A stretch of DNA of 64,000 nucleotides from Paragorgia papillata (GCA_035771165.1 JAWNZC010000234.1:3505001-3569000), one strand, 5' to 3'. Counted from the first letter of the stretch, positions 12,499 through 22,436 are shown. Program-made: numbers and translations. Notes: generated by a model from the letters alone, not told the origin.

Positions 12499-12506
12499 GC
12501 TATTAC

Positions 12507-13074
12507 AGTATATTACTTTATTTTATTAATACTGTATTCATAGTAATTTTACTCTGTCTAATTCCAGACAATTGTACATGTACTTTTCAAAGGAAGCTCC
12601 ATCAGCAAACCTAGACAGCAACAAATCAACGATTAATAACCCCATTTCTACTGTTGCCCAATACCAGACTATTACACCTTCAGCAAGCCTAGGTGCCAAT
12701 TAGGTTACCTGTAGGTTGTAACTACAAAAGACCAGTCAAATCTAATTTTCTCAGTAACAAACTGAATTATATTGTACACTACGTCGCTATGAAGCGGCGA
12801 CATCCTGAGAACATTCGAACAACAACTGTGGTTTTAAACTGTAGATTTTAATTTTAGTTACAATTTATCTTGAAATTGAAGTCTATGCGAAGCTATTGGC
12901 TATATTAGCTACCAAGCACCAAAAATAAGCCGCATCTAGCACATGCAGTCAAAGAAATGACACTAAATCTCGGGAATAAAATAAGTTTAGCCTTACCTGA
13001 GTTTATACTATACAAGCTGCGGCACTGCGCTGAATGATATTCATTATGGCACGTCTCAGCCCAAATTTCGAGTA
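12507..13074. other. intergenic, no gene seen
   Basis: Host-like AT-rich sequence up to the target duplication of Polinton element 1. No supported frame. Confidence 0.4.
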
Positions 13075-13080
13075 TATATA

Positions 13081-13347
13081 AGTAGTGTCAAAAGGCGGAT
13101 CCTGGGACAATTTTCTAAAATATTTTAAAATGCTGTTCGCAACCCCCTCCTGAATTTTTTGACTTCCGATCCTGGGACATTTTAAAGATGGCTGCCAAAT
13201 TTTTGACTTCCGGTTGCTCTAAAATTTTTGACTTCCGATCCTGGGACATTTTAAAGATGGCTGCCAAGTTTTTGGGATTGGGGTTTTTAAAGGGTTCTTG
13301 GGATTTTTTTTTAAAATGGCTGCCAAGTTTTTGGGATTGGGGTTTTT
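13081..13347. repeat. element 1 left terminal inverted repeat
   Basis: 267 bp, reverse complement of 32886-33152. It contains internal direct repeats with the cores CTTCCGATCCTGGGACATTT and AAAGATGGCTGCCAAGTTTT. The first core and AACCCCCTCCTG also occur in element 2's otherwise different TIR. Confidence 0.92.
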
Positions 13348-13398
13348 GGGGTTGGTTTTTGAATCGGTCCATTAAAACTTAAAAATTTAAAAAAAAAA

Positions 13399-13650
13399 AT
13401 GAAGCCCAAAAGAAGTGTTAATGTTTTCCAACCTAAGTACAACAGAACTACAACATTTGCTTGTAACCTATGCAAATTTGAAGTAAAGTCAGAAACAGCA
13501 CTAAGACTGCACATGAAGGTTGTCCACAAAGAAAAAGTAAGGTCCATATGGAACTGTAACAATTGTTTAAAAATTTTTGTAACAGAGAGGGAACTTAACA
13601 ACCATCTAATGTCTCATTACATAAGAACTAAGGGGAACAAAAAATCCTGA
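13399..13650 (+). CDS. small double C2H2 zinc-finger protein
   Basis: 83 aa just inside the TIR. Two C2H2 fingers are visible: FACNLCKFEVKSETALRLH (C-x2-C-x12-H-x5-H type) at about residues 20-44, and WNCNNCLKIFVTERELNNHL at about 50-73. A basic tail (RTKGNKKS) follows. It converges on PolB, with a hairpin between the two stops. Element 2 has no copy at the equivalent place but has a different, degenerate finger ORF elsewhere, so this is an accessory gene. Likely a nucleic-acid-binding protein; the target is unknown. Confidence 0.75.
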   Translation: MKPKRSVNVFQPKYNRTTTFACNLCKFEVKSETALRLHMKVVHKEKVRSIWNCNNCLKIFVTERELNNHLMSHYIRTKGNKKS

Positions 13651-13670
13651 ACCCTTTTTTTTTTAAAAAT

Positions 13671-13694
13671 TTTGTATTCCTATTCGAATACAAA
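13671..13694. terminator. palindrome between convergent gene ends
   Basis: Stem TTTGTATTC/GAATACAAA (13671-13679, 13686-13694) between the zinc-finger and PolB stops. Element 2 has the same stem after PolB at 62299-62323, so it is conserved. Inferred mRNA 3'-end signal. Confidence 0.5.
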
Positions 13695-13707
13695 TTTTGA
13701 ACTTAAC

Positions 13708-16700
13708 TTACCAAGTTTTGTAATGACCAATTGCTAAAGTACTTATTTTGTCATCTAGTATAACCCTTTTGTCATCCTCGGAATTTAGTGCTATCTTGTT
13801 AACATGAATGGTATGAATTGTATGGTTTGTACTTCTAAAAGTATTCATCCCTTTTAGTATGTTTTTTCCAGTGGACAAACATTCTACATAGTCATCGAAC
13901 TTAATGTCGTTGTTAATGACGCTTTTTGCAATCCCTTTACACTTTTTGTCCTCCCTTTCTTCCGTTAATCCAGTTACAGGATTTCTTTTTTTGGCCATTT
14001 TGATCGCATATGCTTTCGACCTTAAACCCACAAATTTTGAAATTTGGTCAGCACCGGTTTCTGACTTCATCATCCCAAGAACTTTCTTGTTTTCTTTACA
14101 CTTTATTCCACTTGGGTGAGTTGGTGGGAAGTTTGAAGTGTCAAACATGGTTTTAACATCTGGCGAAATATCTACAAAAAAGTCATCAGTTTTGATTTCG
14201 TAGCACAAGCTATCCGTGTCTGTAAATAGTAACCTTGCCCTATCTCCATATTTTGGTTTGATATAGTTGTAGTTAAAATCATACATACAAATTTTACTTT
14301 TGTCAAGAATGGCAGCTCCCACATATATGGGTTTGTTTAGTTTGACCCTAGTTTTTTTCATATGTACCGCTCCCAAGCAATCGGTAAATATATTGATGCC
14401 TTTGTAATTAGGTTTTTTCGCTAATTTTTCAAGCTGGTCATCGAATGATACCAACCGGACATCAATCCTGTTTCTAACATTTTCCATTGTTTTCCCAAAC
14501 GGGGAGTTATTCATGAGTTTGAAGAAGTCTTTTTCGAAGTCGTTCTTGGCGGCTGTTCTTAACTTTGTGTTTAATTCGATATATGGTTTCATCCAAGCTT
14601 TTTCCGAAAATGAAACAGCGCGATGAATTTTTGTTAATTTTAAACCATTTGTCAATATTTGTTCAAGGGCTTCATAATGCACCACATAGTTCGTCTTGTC
14701 GTTAAGATTTGGCACTAACTTCTCCACTTTGTTGATCATCATTCTTTCTGCTGCAAAGGGCATCTCATTATGGAGGTCATGCAACTCCTTTGGGTACTCT
14801 AGATCCACTTCTAAAAAACATCCTTTCCCTTCTGTTAACAAATATTCTTGCCAGTTCTCCAACTCTTTTTCTGGAACCCATCTGAAACCACCAACTGGTA
14901 ATGGTTGGATCATTGAATAACCATATAGGTTGTTCTTATCCAAATATGGAATGTAAACACTTTCTTTTGTGGGATCAAATTCATCCATATACTTGTTGTT
15001 GGCTTCTGCATATCTATGAGTAATTGTTGAAATTCCTCCACGAATACCTTTTTCAATCATAAGGTACATATCAGGGTCAGTTATTAATTCCAACTTTTGA
15101 TCCGTCATTTTCAACAGGGCATCCCAGCCAATCCAGGAGTTGTATAGAACCACATGGGATCAAGTCCATAAGTTTTTTTACACATCTTTCTGAAACTTTG
15201 AATGACGTCCGAGAGTCCCAACACATCGGTTTTTTGATACAGTTCCATGTAATCCTTTAAAGTTTTGCATTCAAACTTTTCCCAAACATTCCTACCGTGT
15301 TCGTAATCGTCATCGCTAATATGTTTCCTTGTTAGTTTGGAATAGAATTTTTCCTTTGGTGGTAATTTTGGATAGTCCAACTTTTTTAAACTGTCCAAAA
15401 ACTCGTATGGGAACACTCCTTTCCTTTTCAACAGATCCACATTTTCTTTCAAATGGTCATTGAAACCATTTTCGGTGTAGTGGAACTCGTCATTTGGTAG
15501 GTTTGTCATTAGTGTTGCCAAAGAACTTGACATAAATTTCAACGAATCCAAAAACCGTAACTCCAAAGGCACCCACTTTTTCTTTTGTATGCCGCTTCCC
15601 CCCTCTTTCCAACCACCATCCATCCAAAGTGTTTTGTTGACGCTTATGTACTCCTCTTCTGTTTTCGCAATGCAACCAAGTTTACCATTTGAAATACCCA
15701 AATATTTTGCAATTAGATGACTATCATATCCACTGAAATTATGGAACAGAACTGGTATGTGTTTTGCTGATCCCATGGAATAATTACAGTCATTGTGTGC
15801 CGCCCCACGATATTTACCATTTAAATGATCATGATCTCTAACTTTAGATTTTGCGGTATTTTTGTTAGCTTTCCAAAGGCTTTTTGGATCCAAATTTTTG
15901 AATTTTTTCTTTAAAAATTGACCACCACAAACATAACAAGTCGTTGCATTTTGGAAATCCTTTTCATCATCTGCTGTTATTATAATTTTTTTTGGCTCTT
16001 TCAAATAGGTGTGCCAGATCTTTTTTGCTTCCCTTTCCAGACTCTCTACAAACATCTGACCAATATCTTGGAAATCATACTGTTTTGTGTAACTTATATA
16101 TTTACCAGGGAATATGGATGGATCAGAACAAATGATATTAAACCCATAACTAATTGGTATATGTTCTTGGTACTTTTGTGTATAACTTTTTGCTTCGTCA
16201 TTCTTCTGGGTTTTCAAGGTTTTCAGCATGCATTCAAAATCTGCCACTATAATGAAAGGAACATCCTGAGTTTTCTTAAAATCCTTTCCACTCCACCCCA
16301 TGATATCGTCAACACCTTTTTCTGGATATTCTTGAATTTGTGCGTCATGAGTTTTACAGATAGTTTCATGCTCCTTCATTATTTCCTCTGTTTTGAAAGG
16401 GTTCAAACAGAAGTCGCAAAAGAACTTTTTTCCTTTGTGGTTATCATTTTGGGTTGTTAGAAGCTTTCCCTTGTCCTTGATACAACTGAAGTGGTCATTC
16501 CACCAAAATAAGTTAACCCTTTTTTTGTAGTCGGACCTGGATATTTGCATTTGGCAAACCTTTTTAATTTCGTCATCGTAAGTCAAAACATTTACACCTA
16601 TTTTGTTAAGCTTTTCAAATTTGGAAATTTCTTTAATTTTAACAGGGAATGTTAAACCCGTGACGTCATATTCTTCTATCATTAATTTTATGGATATTGG

Positions 16701-17675
16701 CAATGTTCCAAGTTTTTTGGCATCCGGTTCTTTTTTAAGAGTTTCAGCAATAGCAACAGCATATAGGAAGCAGTACTCATCCCTGGTATTTTGTGGATTG
16801 ATAATTGCCTTTTTGTCCTTAATAAATTTTGGTAGTTCTCTGAAACCCTTGCCATTTAAGGGTTTGTACTTGGTTATTAAGATGTGTAGGGATTCGACTG
16901 ATCTTATTGACCATCCAGAACCTTTTTTCTGATGGGCTGCCAAATTTTCTAGCATCTCTCTTTTTGCTTCCTTGTACAACTCCGTGACGTCTTCCTCAGT
17001 CGTCATTGCCTTCATGTAGGAGGTAAAGTAGAAAAGATCCACTTCTTCAAGTCTTTCCACATAATCGTAATGGACAAGTTTACAGATAAGTGTTGTTTTG
17101 ACTTTTTTAGAATTTTCAATGCTATTAATAAGTTTTTCAACTCCAGCTGTTGTTTGTTCTAAAAATACTGTTGGGTCTTTGTAATTTTGCCCTGAAATTT
17201 CGTACAAAGCTGCCTTTTCATTTGCAAAATCTTTAATCATTATGGGCTCTGTTTGTCTAAGTTTTTTGGTGGCTTTTGTTTTCCTATTGAAAATTTTTGA
17301 GAGTTTGTTACCAAGAATTCTTCTGGTTCTGGTTAGTTTTTTGTCAGTTCCTTTCCACTTCTTGGCCCACTTAATTTTCTCTCTTCTTGCTTCTTCCTGT
17401 CTGATCTCTTTTGCCCATTTTTGTTGCTCCTTTTTCTGGAGTTTTTTGTAAGTTTTTTGTTGAAATTTGATTAAGTCATCTTTTAACCTGTCTTGTTGGT
17501 TAATAAGGTTTTGTTCTTTTTTCACCTCCTTCGCCTTTTGTTTTTCTTGGAGCATGGCAAGTCTTTCGGGTTTAAAAGGTTTCATTTCCTTGTCCCGTTT
17601 AAGTTGCCTCTGTTTTCTAAGACGAGCATTTTCCCTAATTTTTAATAATTTAGGATCATTAGTTTGTCTCGTCAT
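13708..17675 (-). pseudogene. polB: protein-primed DNA polymerase B, frameshifted
   Basis: Replicates the element by protein-primed synthesis, as inferred from the family. Two overlapping frames (17675-15111 and 15153-13708) together cover the same domains as the intact 1,321-aa element 2 protein. They are a Lys/Arg-rich helical N-terminus, a possible OTU-like Cys (RDEYCFLYA) and His (NDHFS), a C2H2 finger (FFCDFCLNPF...HETICKTH), exonuclease ADFECM, an HNH/endonuclease-VII-like RDHDHLNGKYRGAAH insert, Exo II HNFSGYDSH, polymerase motif A (DKNNLYGYS), motif B (KLMNNSPFGKTMEN) and motif C (TDTDSL). A single-base frame change near 15115-15131, just before motif A, splits the gene. The start ATG at 17675 is preceded by TACTATAATAA. 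Confidence 0.93.
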
Positions 17676-17720
17676 TTATTATAGTATGAAAAAAAAATAA
17701 AAAAAATCTTTAAATAAAAA

Positions 17721-17870
17721 ATGAACAAGACAATGAGAATTAGCGAAAATATTAATGCTGTTGATGAAAAGGTTACCGAGTTTATTGATAAAATTTCTCC
17801 ATGGACTGCACTTGCTGTTGGTATAATAATTGGTAACATTATTTGGGTAAGTGCTATAATACTTTTGTAA
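17721..17870 (+). CDS. tiny single-TM protein, opposite strand to neighbours
   Basis: 49 aa, below usual gene-finding length but conserved in element 2 (58139-58279, 46 aa). Both share SENINAVDEKVTEFIDKISP, then a hydrophobic segment LAVGIIIGNIIWVS to the C-terminus. One membrane span near residues 30-49, with an acidic amphipathic N-terminal half. It lies between the polymerase start and a palindrome at 17885-17908. Function unknown. Near-identity across two diverged elements is the evidence that it is translated; the size and topology resemble small viral membrane proteins. Confidence 0.7.
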   Translation: MNKTMRISENINAVDEKVTEFIDKISPWTALAVGIIIGNIIWVSAIILL

Positions 17871-17884
17871 AAACTTCATAAAAA

Positions 17885-17908
17885 AATTTCTATCCTTTTG
17901 GATAGAAA
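17885..17908. terminator. palindrome ATTTCTATCC-TTTT-GGATAGAAAT
   Basis: Perfect 10-bp stem just downstream of the tiny TM gene. The same stem recurs at 58099-58122 in element 2. Probable 3'-end signal. Confidence 0.55.
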
Positions 17909-18021
17909 TCTTTGAAAAAATGACCGAGACCAAACTTTGAAAGTTTAAAATTTCGAGAAAACAAAAACAACCTTAGAAAACAGTATTAGAACCCTGTTTA
18001 TTATATATGGTTTTAAAAAAT

Positions 18022-18495
18022 TTAACGACTTACTAACCATAATTTACCGTTGTACAGAACTTCCTTGTTTTTTTTTATATAGAATGGAATGCAACTTGGG
18101 TTTCTGTTTAAACTTAGACCAGCTTTGTAAATGCTTGGGAACTCTAGTTTTTCTCCATCCACAGAAGTAAATGTTATTTTGACTGGTGTTCTGATTACGT
18201 TTCTGTGGTGCTTTTCGAAAACTTCATTTTTAACTAATGGGATGTCAAGTTTCTGACAGAGTGTTTCTGTGTTTGAACTATGGGCTCCTTTGACACCAAG
18301 TTTTTTTCCTATTGCTCTGAGTTCTTTGAGTGATGATAGTTTTTCTTCTCGTATTGTTTGAAGTCTTTTGGTTGCACTTGTTCTTTCTTGCATTCTTTTT
18401 CCAAACATTTCTTTAAGGGTTGTCATTGTTTCTTTACTTAATACCCCATTTTTTGTTTTTTCTAAAAAGTGTTCAGTAAATTCTTTAGATGTCAT
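18022..18495 (-). CDS. SAP/NUMOD-like DNA-binding protein (a)
   Basis: 157 aa. Two parts are visible: a helical basic stretch with LKELRAIGKKLGVKGAHSSN (about residues 55-85), which resembles a SAP-type helix-extended-loop-helix, and a C-terminal module ending NGKLWLVSR. In that module, VKITFTSVDGEKLEFPSIYK leads into a GLSLNRNPSCIPFYI helix, resembling NUMOD1-type DNA-binding modules of homing endonucleases. No nuclease motif is present. A paralogue with the same layout is the next gene (18572-19027); the orthologue is 57586-58020. The start follows ATATAATAAACA. Likely element-DNA or regulatory binding; function inferred. Confidence 0.6.
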   Translation of the reverse strand: MTSKEFTEHFLEKTKNGVLSKETMTTLKEMFGKRMQERTSATKRLQTIREEKLSSLKELRAIGKKLGVKGAHSSNTETLCQKLDIPLVKNEVFEKHHRNVIRTPVKITFTSVDGEKLEFPSIYKAGLSLNRNPSCIPFYIKKNKEVLYNGKLWLVSR

Positions 18496-18523
18496 TGTTT
18501 ATTATATGGTTTCTTTTAAAATT

Positions 18524-18542
18524 TCTTATTTTTGGAATAAGA
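18524..18542. terminator. palindrome TCTTATT/AATAAGA
   Basis: Short stem between the two SAP/NUMOD-like genes. The equivalent stem is in element 2 at 57537-57556. Confidence 0.4.
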
Positions 18543-18571
18543 GATTTTTGGTTTTGTGTTTTATATTCTGT

Positions 18572-19027
18572 TTATACTCTACTTACAGACCAGAGTTTTC
18601 CATTGTACCAGATAGGTGTTTTGTTTCTAGCAATGTGTTGAATGTAAGAATGGTACGATTTTCCTATGGCTTGTGCAGCTTGGTTCATACTTTCAAACTC
18701 TATTTCTTCTCCATCTTCCAGGGCTGTAAACAGAATTTTAGTTGGTTTTACGTTTGGCCAGTTTGGGTTACCGGTGGGTATGTTTGGAATATTTGGGATA
18801 CCAAGTTTCTCGCATAGTATTTTTTTTGTTAGAGAGGATGCCTTTTTTATTCCTTTGTGTGTGGCCATACTTACTAACATTTCTCGGTTTGGGGATATTT
18901 TACTATTTTCCAGCTTTTTGTAAAGTTTTTTTTGCAAAAGTTTTATTTTCTCTTCTAGTTCTTCTTTTGTCTGGGATTCTTCGGTTTGTTCTTGAAAATT
19001 AATGTTGATTTCGATAATTGGGTTCAT
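18572..19027 (-). CDS. SAP/NUMOD-like DNA-binding protein (b)
   Basis: 151 aa. An acidic, coiled-coil-prone N-terminus (EELEEKIKLLQKKLYKKLEN) is followed by a SAP-like segment (LVSMATHKGIKKASSLTKKI), a PNIPTGNPNWPN linker and a NUMOD1-like C-terminus (ILFTALEDGEEIEFESMNQA ... YNGKLWSVSR). It is a diverged paralogue of the preceding gene. The orthologue is 57002-57508, which has the same C-terminal half but a different N-terminus. The start is preceded by ATATAATAAAAGAAC. Confidence 0.6.
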   Translation of the reverse strand: MNPIIEININFQEQTEESQTKEELEEKIKLLQKKLYKKLENSKISPNREMLVSMATHKGIKKASSLTKKILCEKLGIPNIPNIPTGNPNWPNVKPTKILFTALEDGEEIEFESMNQAAQAIGKSYHSYIQHIARNKTPIWYNGKLWSVSRV

Positions 19028-19139
19028 GTTCTTTTATTATATCTTTTATTAAAATTTTTAAATTCAATTTCAATAATAAGGTTCATTTCTTACATTGTTG
19101 TGCACCCATCGTTCTTTCTCCTTTAAAACCCATTTTTTT

Positions 19140-19430
19140 CTAAGAATCAAGTTTCTCCTGTCCATCCGTTGTTGTCGAATTTGTCGATACCAGATTGAGA
19201 TCCTTGTTATTATCATCATTTATTTCATTTTTAAAAGATTCCACAGATGACGATTTTTTGCAGTTAGGAACCCTTGTGTAATTTTTAACTGTTTTGTTTG
19301 TCCATCCTATTTGGATATTTCCTTCCATAGTCAAATCTTCCTTCCCAAAACTTAAACCAAACTGAAACCCTTTTTTGGTAATATGGTTTTTATTATATTT
19401 TTCTTTTGGCTTCGACTTTGAATTACCCAT
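19140..19430 (-). CDS. Src-like N-myristoylated small protein
   Basis: 96 aa starting MGNSKSKPKEKYNKNH. Gly2 and Ser6 satisfy the N-myristoyltransferase consensus, and the following lysines give the basic patch that anchors Src-family kinases (their N-terminus is of the form MGSxKSKPK). The rest is polar, without TM or kinase domain. The Ser/Thr/Asp-rich tail looks disordered. The orthologue 56581-56871 keeps MGNSKSK. Probably sits on the inner face of a host membrane; a role in egress or assembly is inference. Confidence 0.7.
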   Translation of the reverse strand: MGNSKSKPKEKYNKNHITKKGFQFGLSFGKEDLTMEGNIQIGWTNKTVKNYTRVPNCKKSSSVESFKNEINDDNNKDLNLVSTNSTTTDGQEKLDS

Positions 19431-19441
19431 TTTGTTTTATT

Positions 19442-19470
19442 TTTTCCTAACCAAAACAAGATTAGGAAAA
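19442..19470. terminator. palindrome TTTTCCTAA/TTAGGAAAA
   Basis: 9-bp perfect stem between the myristoylated-protein start and the end of the next gene upstream. Present at the same place in element 2 (56542-56570). Confidence 0.55.
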
Positions 19471-19539
19471 CTTTGTTAACTTTGTAGAACACATGGTGGA
19501 ACACTTAGTGAGAACAGCAAAAATTTAAGTAATATTAGT

Positions 19540-20043
19540 TCAACTGTTATTGGAATCAACAGAACTGCCACCACTGCCATTTTCATTAGAATTTTCATCA
19601 GTTTGTACTGTAACATTTTTATTTAAAGTTGGTTTCCTGTCCCAGACATGTTTTACAACAATGATACCTCCTGTTAGCAAACCAATCATTGGAATATAGG
19701 GCGAAATTTTTCTAACCAAGGATTTAACATCATCGCAAAAAAGTTTGTTTGAAGATAATTCTGCATCCAGTTTTTCGTCATCCTGCACCAAATCCAGTTG
19801 TTCCAATAACTCTGAAAATTTGGTTACAAGGGTTTCAGTTAACAGAGAAGTTGTTTTGTCAAGTTGGGTTCTTTCATAGTTTAGCTTAATTTTTTCAAGT
19901 TGGGTCATTGAAGCTTTTTTCAAATATGCTTCCGAATATTTAATCTCCTTTGCAAAGGATAGGCGGATCAAGTCTTCCCGAAGATTTAAATCTTGCGGTT
20001 CTTCATTTTTTTCGTCATTCGTTGTTGCGTATTCGGTGTTCAT
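19540..20043 (-). CDS. single-TM protein with helical ectodomain
   Basis: 167 aa. The N-terminal 110 residues are charged and helical (DLIRLSFAKEIKYSEAYLKK, TSLLTETLVTKFSELLEQLD) and probably form a coiled coil. One hydrophobic segment, YIPMIGLLTGGIIVVKHVW, lies at about residues 118-136, followed by a Ser/Asn/Gly-rich tail. The orthologue is 56001-56516 (171 aa). No family recognised; virion membrane or scaffold protein is possible from context between the large membrane protein and the myristoylated protein. Confidence 0.65.
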   Translation of the reverse strand: MNTEYATTNDEKNEEPQDLNLREDLIRLSFAKEIKYSEAYLKKASMTQLEKIKLNYERTQLDKTTSLLTETLVTKFSELLEQLDLVQDDEKLDAELSSNKLFCDDVKSLVRKISPYIPMIGLLTGGIIVVKHVWDRKPTLNKNVTVQTDENSNENGSGGSSVDSNNS

Positions 20044-20061
20044 TTATAATAGTGTTTATTT

Positions 20062-21391
20062 TTATTTTTTCTTATATTCTTTGTACTCTGTGTACACAAA
20101 ATATGTCAAAGCTATCGCAAGTAACCACAGATTTTTCGCCAACCATGCTAATCCTTTTGCACCCCATGATAGTGCAGTTGCAAGAATGCTCAAAATTGGT
20201 GCCAATACAGGCCAAGCAAGTTTCCCAAGTTTTGCCAAGGCCTTTCCTAATGCTCCGGTTGCCTTTGCAGTTGTTACAACAGCAGCTTTTCCAGCTAGAA
20301 CAACAGTTGTTATGATGCCTGCAATGGAAATGGCAATAGCGGCCGATACACCCATGTTTTCTTTTGCCCATTCTTTAAATTTTTCGAATCTGGTTAGGAT
20401 ATGCTCTTCCGCTATTTTTTCTGTTTCTTCCTCCACAGGTTTTATGTTTAACAGCAGTCTGTCTCGGTCGGCCTGTAGTGCAGATGCATCCCTTCCCATT
20501 CCATAAAGAATTTTTTTTTCTCGACCTTTCTCAGCCTTGTATAGATCACTGTAAAGGTTTTTGTTGACCTTGGCTGCTTCCATGTTATCCTTAAGTAGTT
20601 TCAATTTTTCTGCGTTATCTAGGTGGGGGCTACTCATAATATGGTCAACATCTTTTAAAACACCACCAATGTTACCAAGGTTTGTATCCGTTTCTCCATC
20701 AGCAGTGGTAATACTGCTGTAAATAGCATCCCCCATCATTATTATTCTGTTCCGCAAATCATTTGAGACAGCCTTGCGAAGTGTTTCGGCTGCTTTCCGG
20801 CTGATTCCTAGTTTTTTTTGCATAGTGCCCCGTTGCTTTTCCTGAAGCCTCCTCTGCCGCAACTTTTAATAAGTTTTGGAATTCATTAATTTTTTCCTGA
20901 TATTCCCCCTCCCCTTCATTTGGTACGAACTTTCCGGTAGCGTTTTCAGACATAATTAGTATATCATCAAAAGTTATTCCAATTGGTTCTTTTGTTTCTG
21001 TGTTATATACTAGTTTACTTTTTTCTATTATTTTTTTACTTTCGAGTCCATCTGATATGATGACCGTTTGCCCAAAAACTTTTTTGATAAACTGTCTTCT
21101 TTTTATGGTACCCTCGAATTTTATGCGCCCTTTTATGTGGTTTTCTGCAATTTCTTGTGCTTTTTGTTCCTTAGCAGTTAGCTTTCTTTTTCCCTTACCT
21201 CTTATTTTGTCCAATCTTTTGGTTAACTCTTCCATATCTTCTTCGTCTAATTCGTATTTGTCGTCAGCATCGTAGTATTCTTCTTCTTCATCATCATCAA
21301 CATTTGTATCTCTCGATCCAGTGGCTTCTTCTTCTCGTTGTCCACCACGATCATCTAATTCAGTGTCGTCTACATAATTAGGATCAGCCAT
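20062..21391 (-). pseudogene. large Ala-rich membrane-active protein, frameshifted
   Basis: Element 2's intact 466-aa version is at 54582-55982. Here the N-terminal acidic half (21391-20759) and the hydrophobic C-terminal half (to 20062) are in different frames that overlap around an A8 run on the coding strand (T8 at 20812-20819 on the plus strand). The C-terminus has several Ala/Gly/Leu-rich hydrophobic segments (AAIAISIAGIITTVVLAGKA, LAWPVLAPILSILATALSWG, NLWLLAIALTYFVY) and a Lys tail. The run reads GCAAAAAAAAC, which could also be a -1 slippery site, but element 2 needs no shift. Possible membrane-penetration protein; function is inference. Confidence 0.7.
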
Positions 21392-21402
21392 TGTTTATTT
21401 AT

Positions 21403-22374
21403 TTATGTCTGATCTCCAATAACTTTTACCAACTCCTCACTGTAAAATTTTCCCATAATGTCCTCCTCCTTATCCCGAATTCTATACATAACAGGGTTTC
21501 CCCTAAAAACCGCTGACACAGTAAAAATTTCATCTGTAAAATTTGGATCATATCCTTTTGCAAAGTTTTTTCTGTATTTTTGAATTCTTACATGGTCCCC
21601 AATTTTGAATTTTGGGTTTACTTGAGATTCTAGAGGTGGTATTCCATATAGTGTAAGAAAAACTTTGGATTGGTTGCTATCAATGACATCTTTGGGCTTC
21701 ATTTTAATGGTGCTGTGGATGGTGTTGTTGTAACTATTTGTAAATTTGTCAAGACTATTTAACCACTCTTTGTTTCCTTTAAAAGTAAAAAATTTCCACA
21801 TTCTGGTTTTCAAAGTTCTGTTGAATCTTTCCACAACAGCAGCCTTTCTATGAGATCTGGATGAAAAATATTTTATGTTTAGAGAATTCAACAGAGTTTT
21901 TACTCCAACATTATAAAATTCCTTCCCCTCATCAAATTGGACTGTTTCTGGATATTTACCAAATCTTTTCTTAAATTCTTCCAACATTTTGCTAACACCA
22001 GGCACCATAGCGACAGTACTTTTTCTATGGACAGGAACAGCGAAACCAAATCTTGACAAAATTTCTATCCCAGTCAATATCCACTTTTGGTCATTATTTT
22101 CAGAACCAAATTTCGCCATATCCACCAAGTCCATTTGCATCTGGTCAGCAAGATTTTTAACAAATGTTTTCTGGTATTTTTTTGGTTTTTTAATGGGTTT
22201 GTGCAATGTAAATACCTTTTGGCTGTGTAACCACTCCTTTACTTGTTTTCGGGTTATTGAAGGGTTTTCTTTTACAGCAGCTTGGTAAAGTTTTTCCATG
22301 GATTGGTAACCTGTTACAGGGTTGTAATAAATATCTCGTAACTCAAGATCAATGAGTAAAAGTTCATCTTCCAT
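21403..22374 (-). CDS. int: retroviral-type (rve) integrase
   Basis: 324 aa from the ATG at 22374 (MEDELLLIDLE), chosen because it follows TTTTAAAAATAAA and matches the element 2 start. Inserts element ends into the host with 6-bp staggered cuts. The DDE catalytic residues are visible: MDLVDMAKF (first D), QFDEGKEFYN (second D) and AAVVERFNRTLKTRM (E). The SH3/chromo-like C-terminus has FKIGDHVRIQKYRKNFAKGY. The N-terminal ITRKQVKEWLHSQKVFTLHK is helix-turn-helix-like. It lacks about 20 residues found in element 2 between the second D and E. Divergent from the 408-aa gene with only 62 bp between starts. Confidence 0.93.
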   Translation of the reverse strand: MEDELLLIDLELRDIYYNPVTGYQSMEKLYQAAVKENPSITRKQVKEWLHSQKVFTLHKPIKKPKKYQKTFVKNLADQMQMDLVDMAKFGSENNDQKWILTGIEILSRFGFAVPVHRKSTVAMVPGVSKMLEEFKKRFGKYPETVQFDEGKEFYNVGVKTLLNSLNIKYFSSRSHRKAAVVERFNRTLKTRMWKFFTFKGNKEWLNSLDKFTNSYNNTIHSTIKMKPKDVIDSNQSKVFLTLYGIPPLESQVNPKFKIGDHVRIQKYRKNFAKGYDPNFTDEIFTVSAVFRGNPVMYRIRDKEEDIMGKFYSEELVKVIGDQT

Positions 22375-22436
22375 TTTATTTTTAAAAGATTTCAAAAAGT
22401 TTTTACCAATATTTGCCAATATTTTTACCAATATAA
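22375..22436. promoter_or_regulatory. bidirectional intergenic promoter with iterated ACCAATATT
   Basis: 62 bp between divergent starts contains three TACCAATATT/GCCAATATT-type iterations ending in TACCAATATAAATG. Element 2's equivalent (53460-53545) has five to six copies. Iteration and position suggest a shared control region. Confidence 0.55.

Noticed and set aside
13115..13382. Repetitive ORFs inside element 1 TIRs
   Set aside because: They translate the TIR sub-repeats on both strands; no start motif and mirrored at 32806-33118.
15918..16460. 180-aa plus-strand ORF antisense to PolB
   Set aside because: Not kept as an intact frame in element 2; hydrophobic composition is typical of antisense A/T-rich coding DNA.
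17679..17933. 84-aa minus-strand ORF before PolB
   Set aside because: Antisense to the conserved tiny TM gene and not conserved in element 2.
20759..20862. Programmed frameshift as the sole explanation for the split membrane protein
   Set aside because: Element 2 encodes the whole protein in one frame, so a mutation or sequencing error in the A8 run is simpler; kept only as an alternative.
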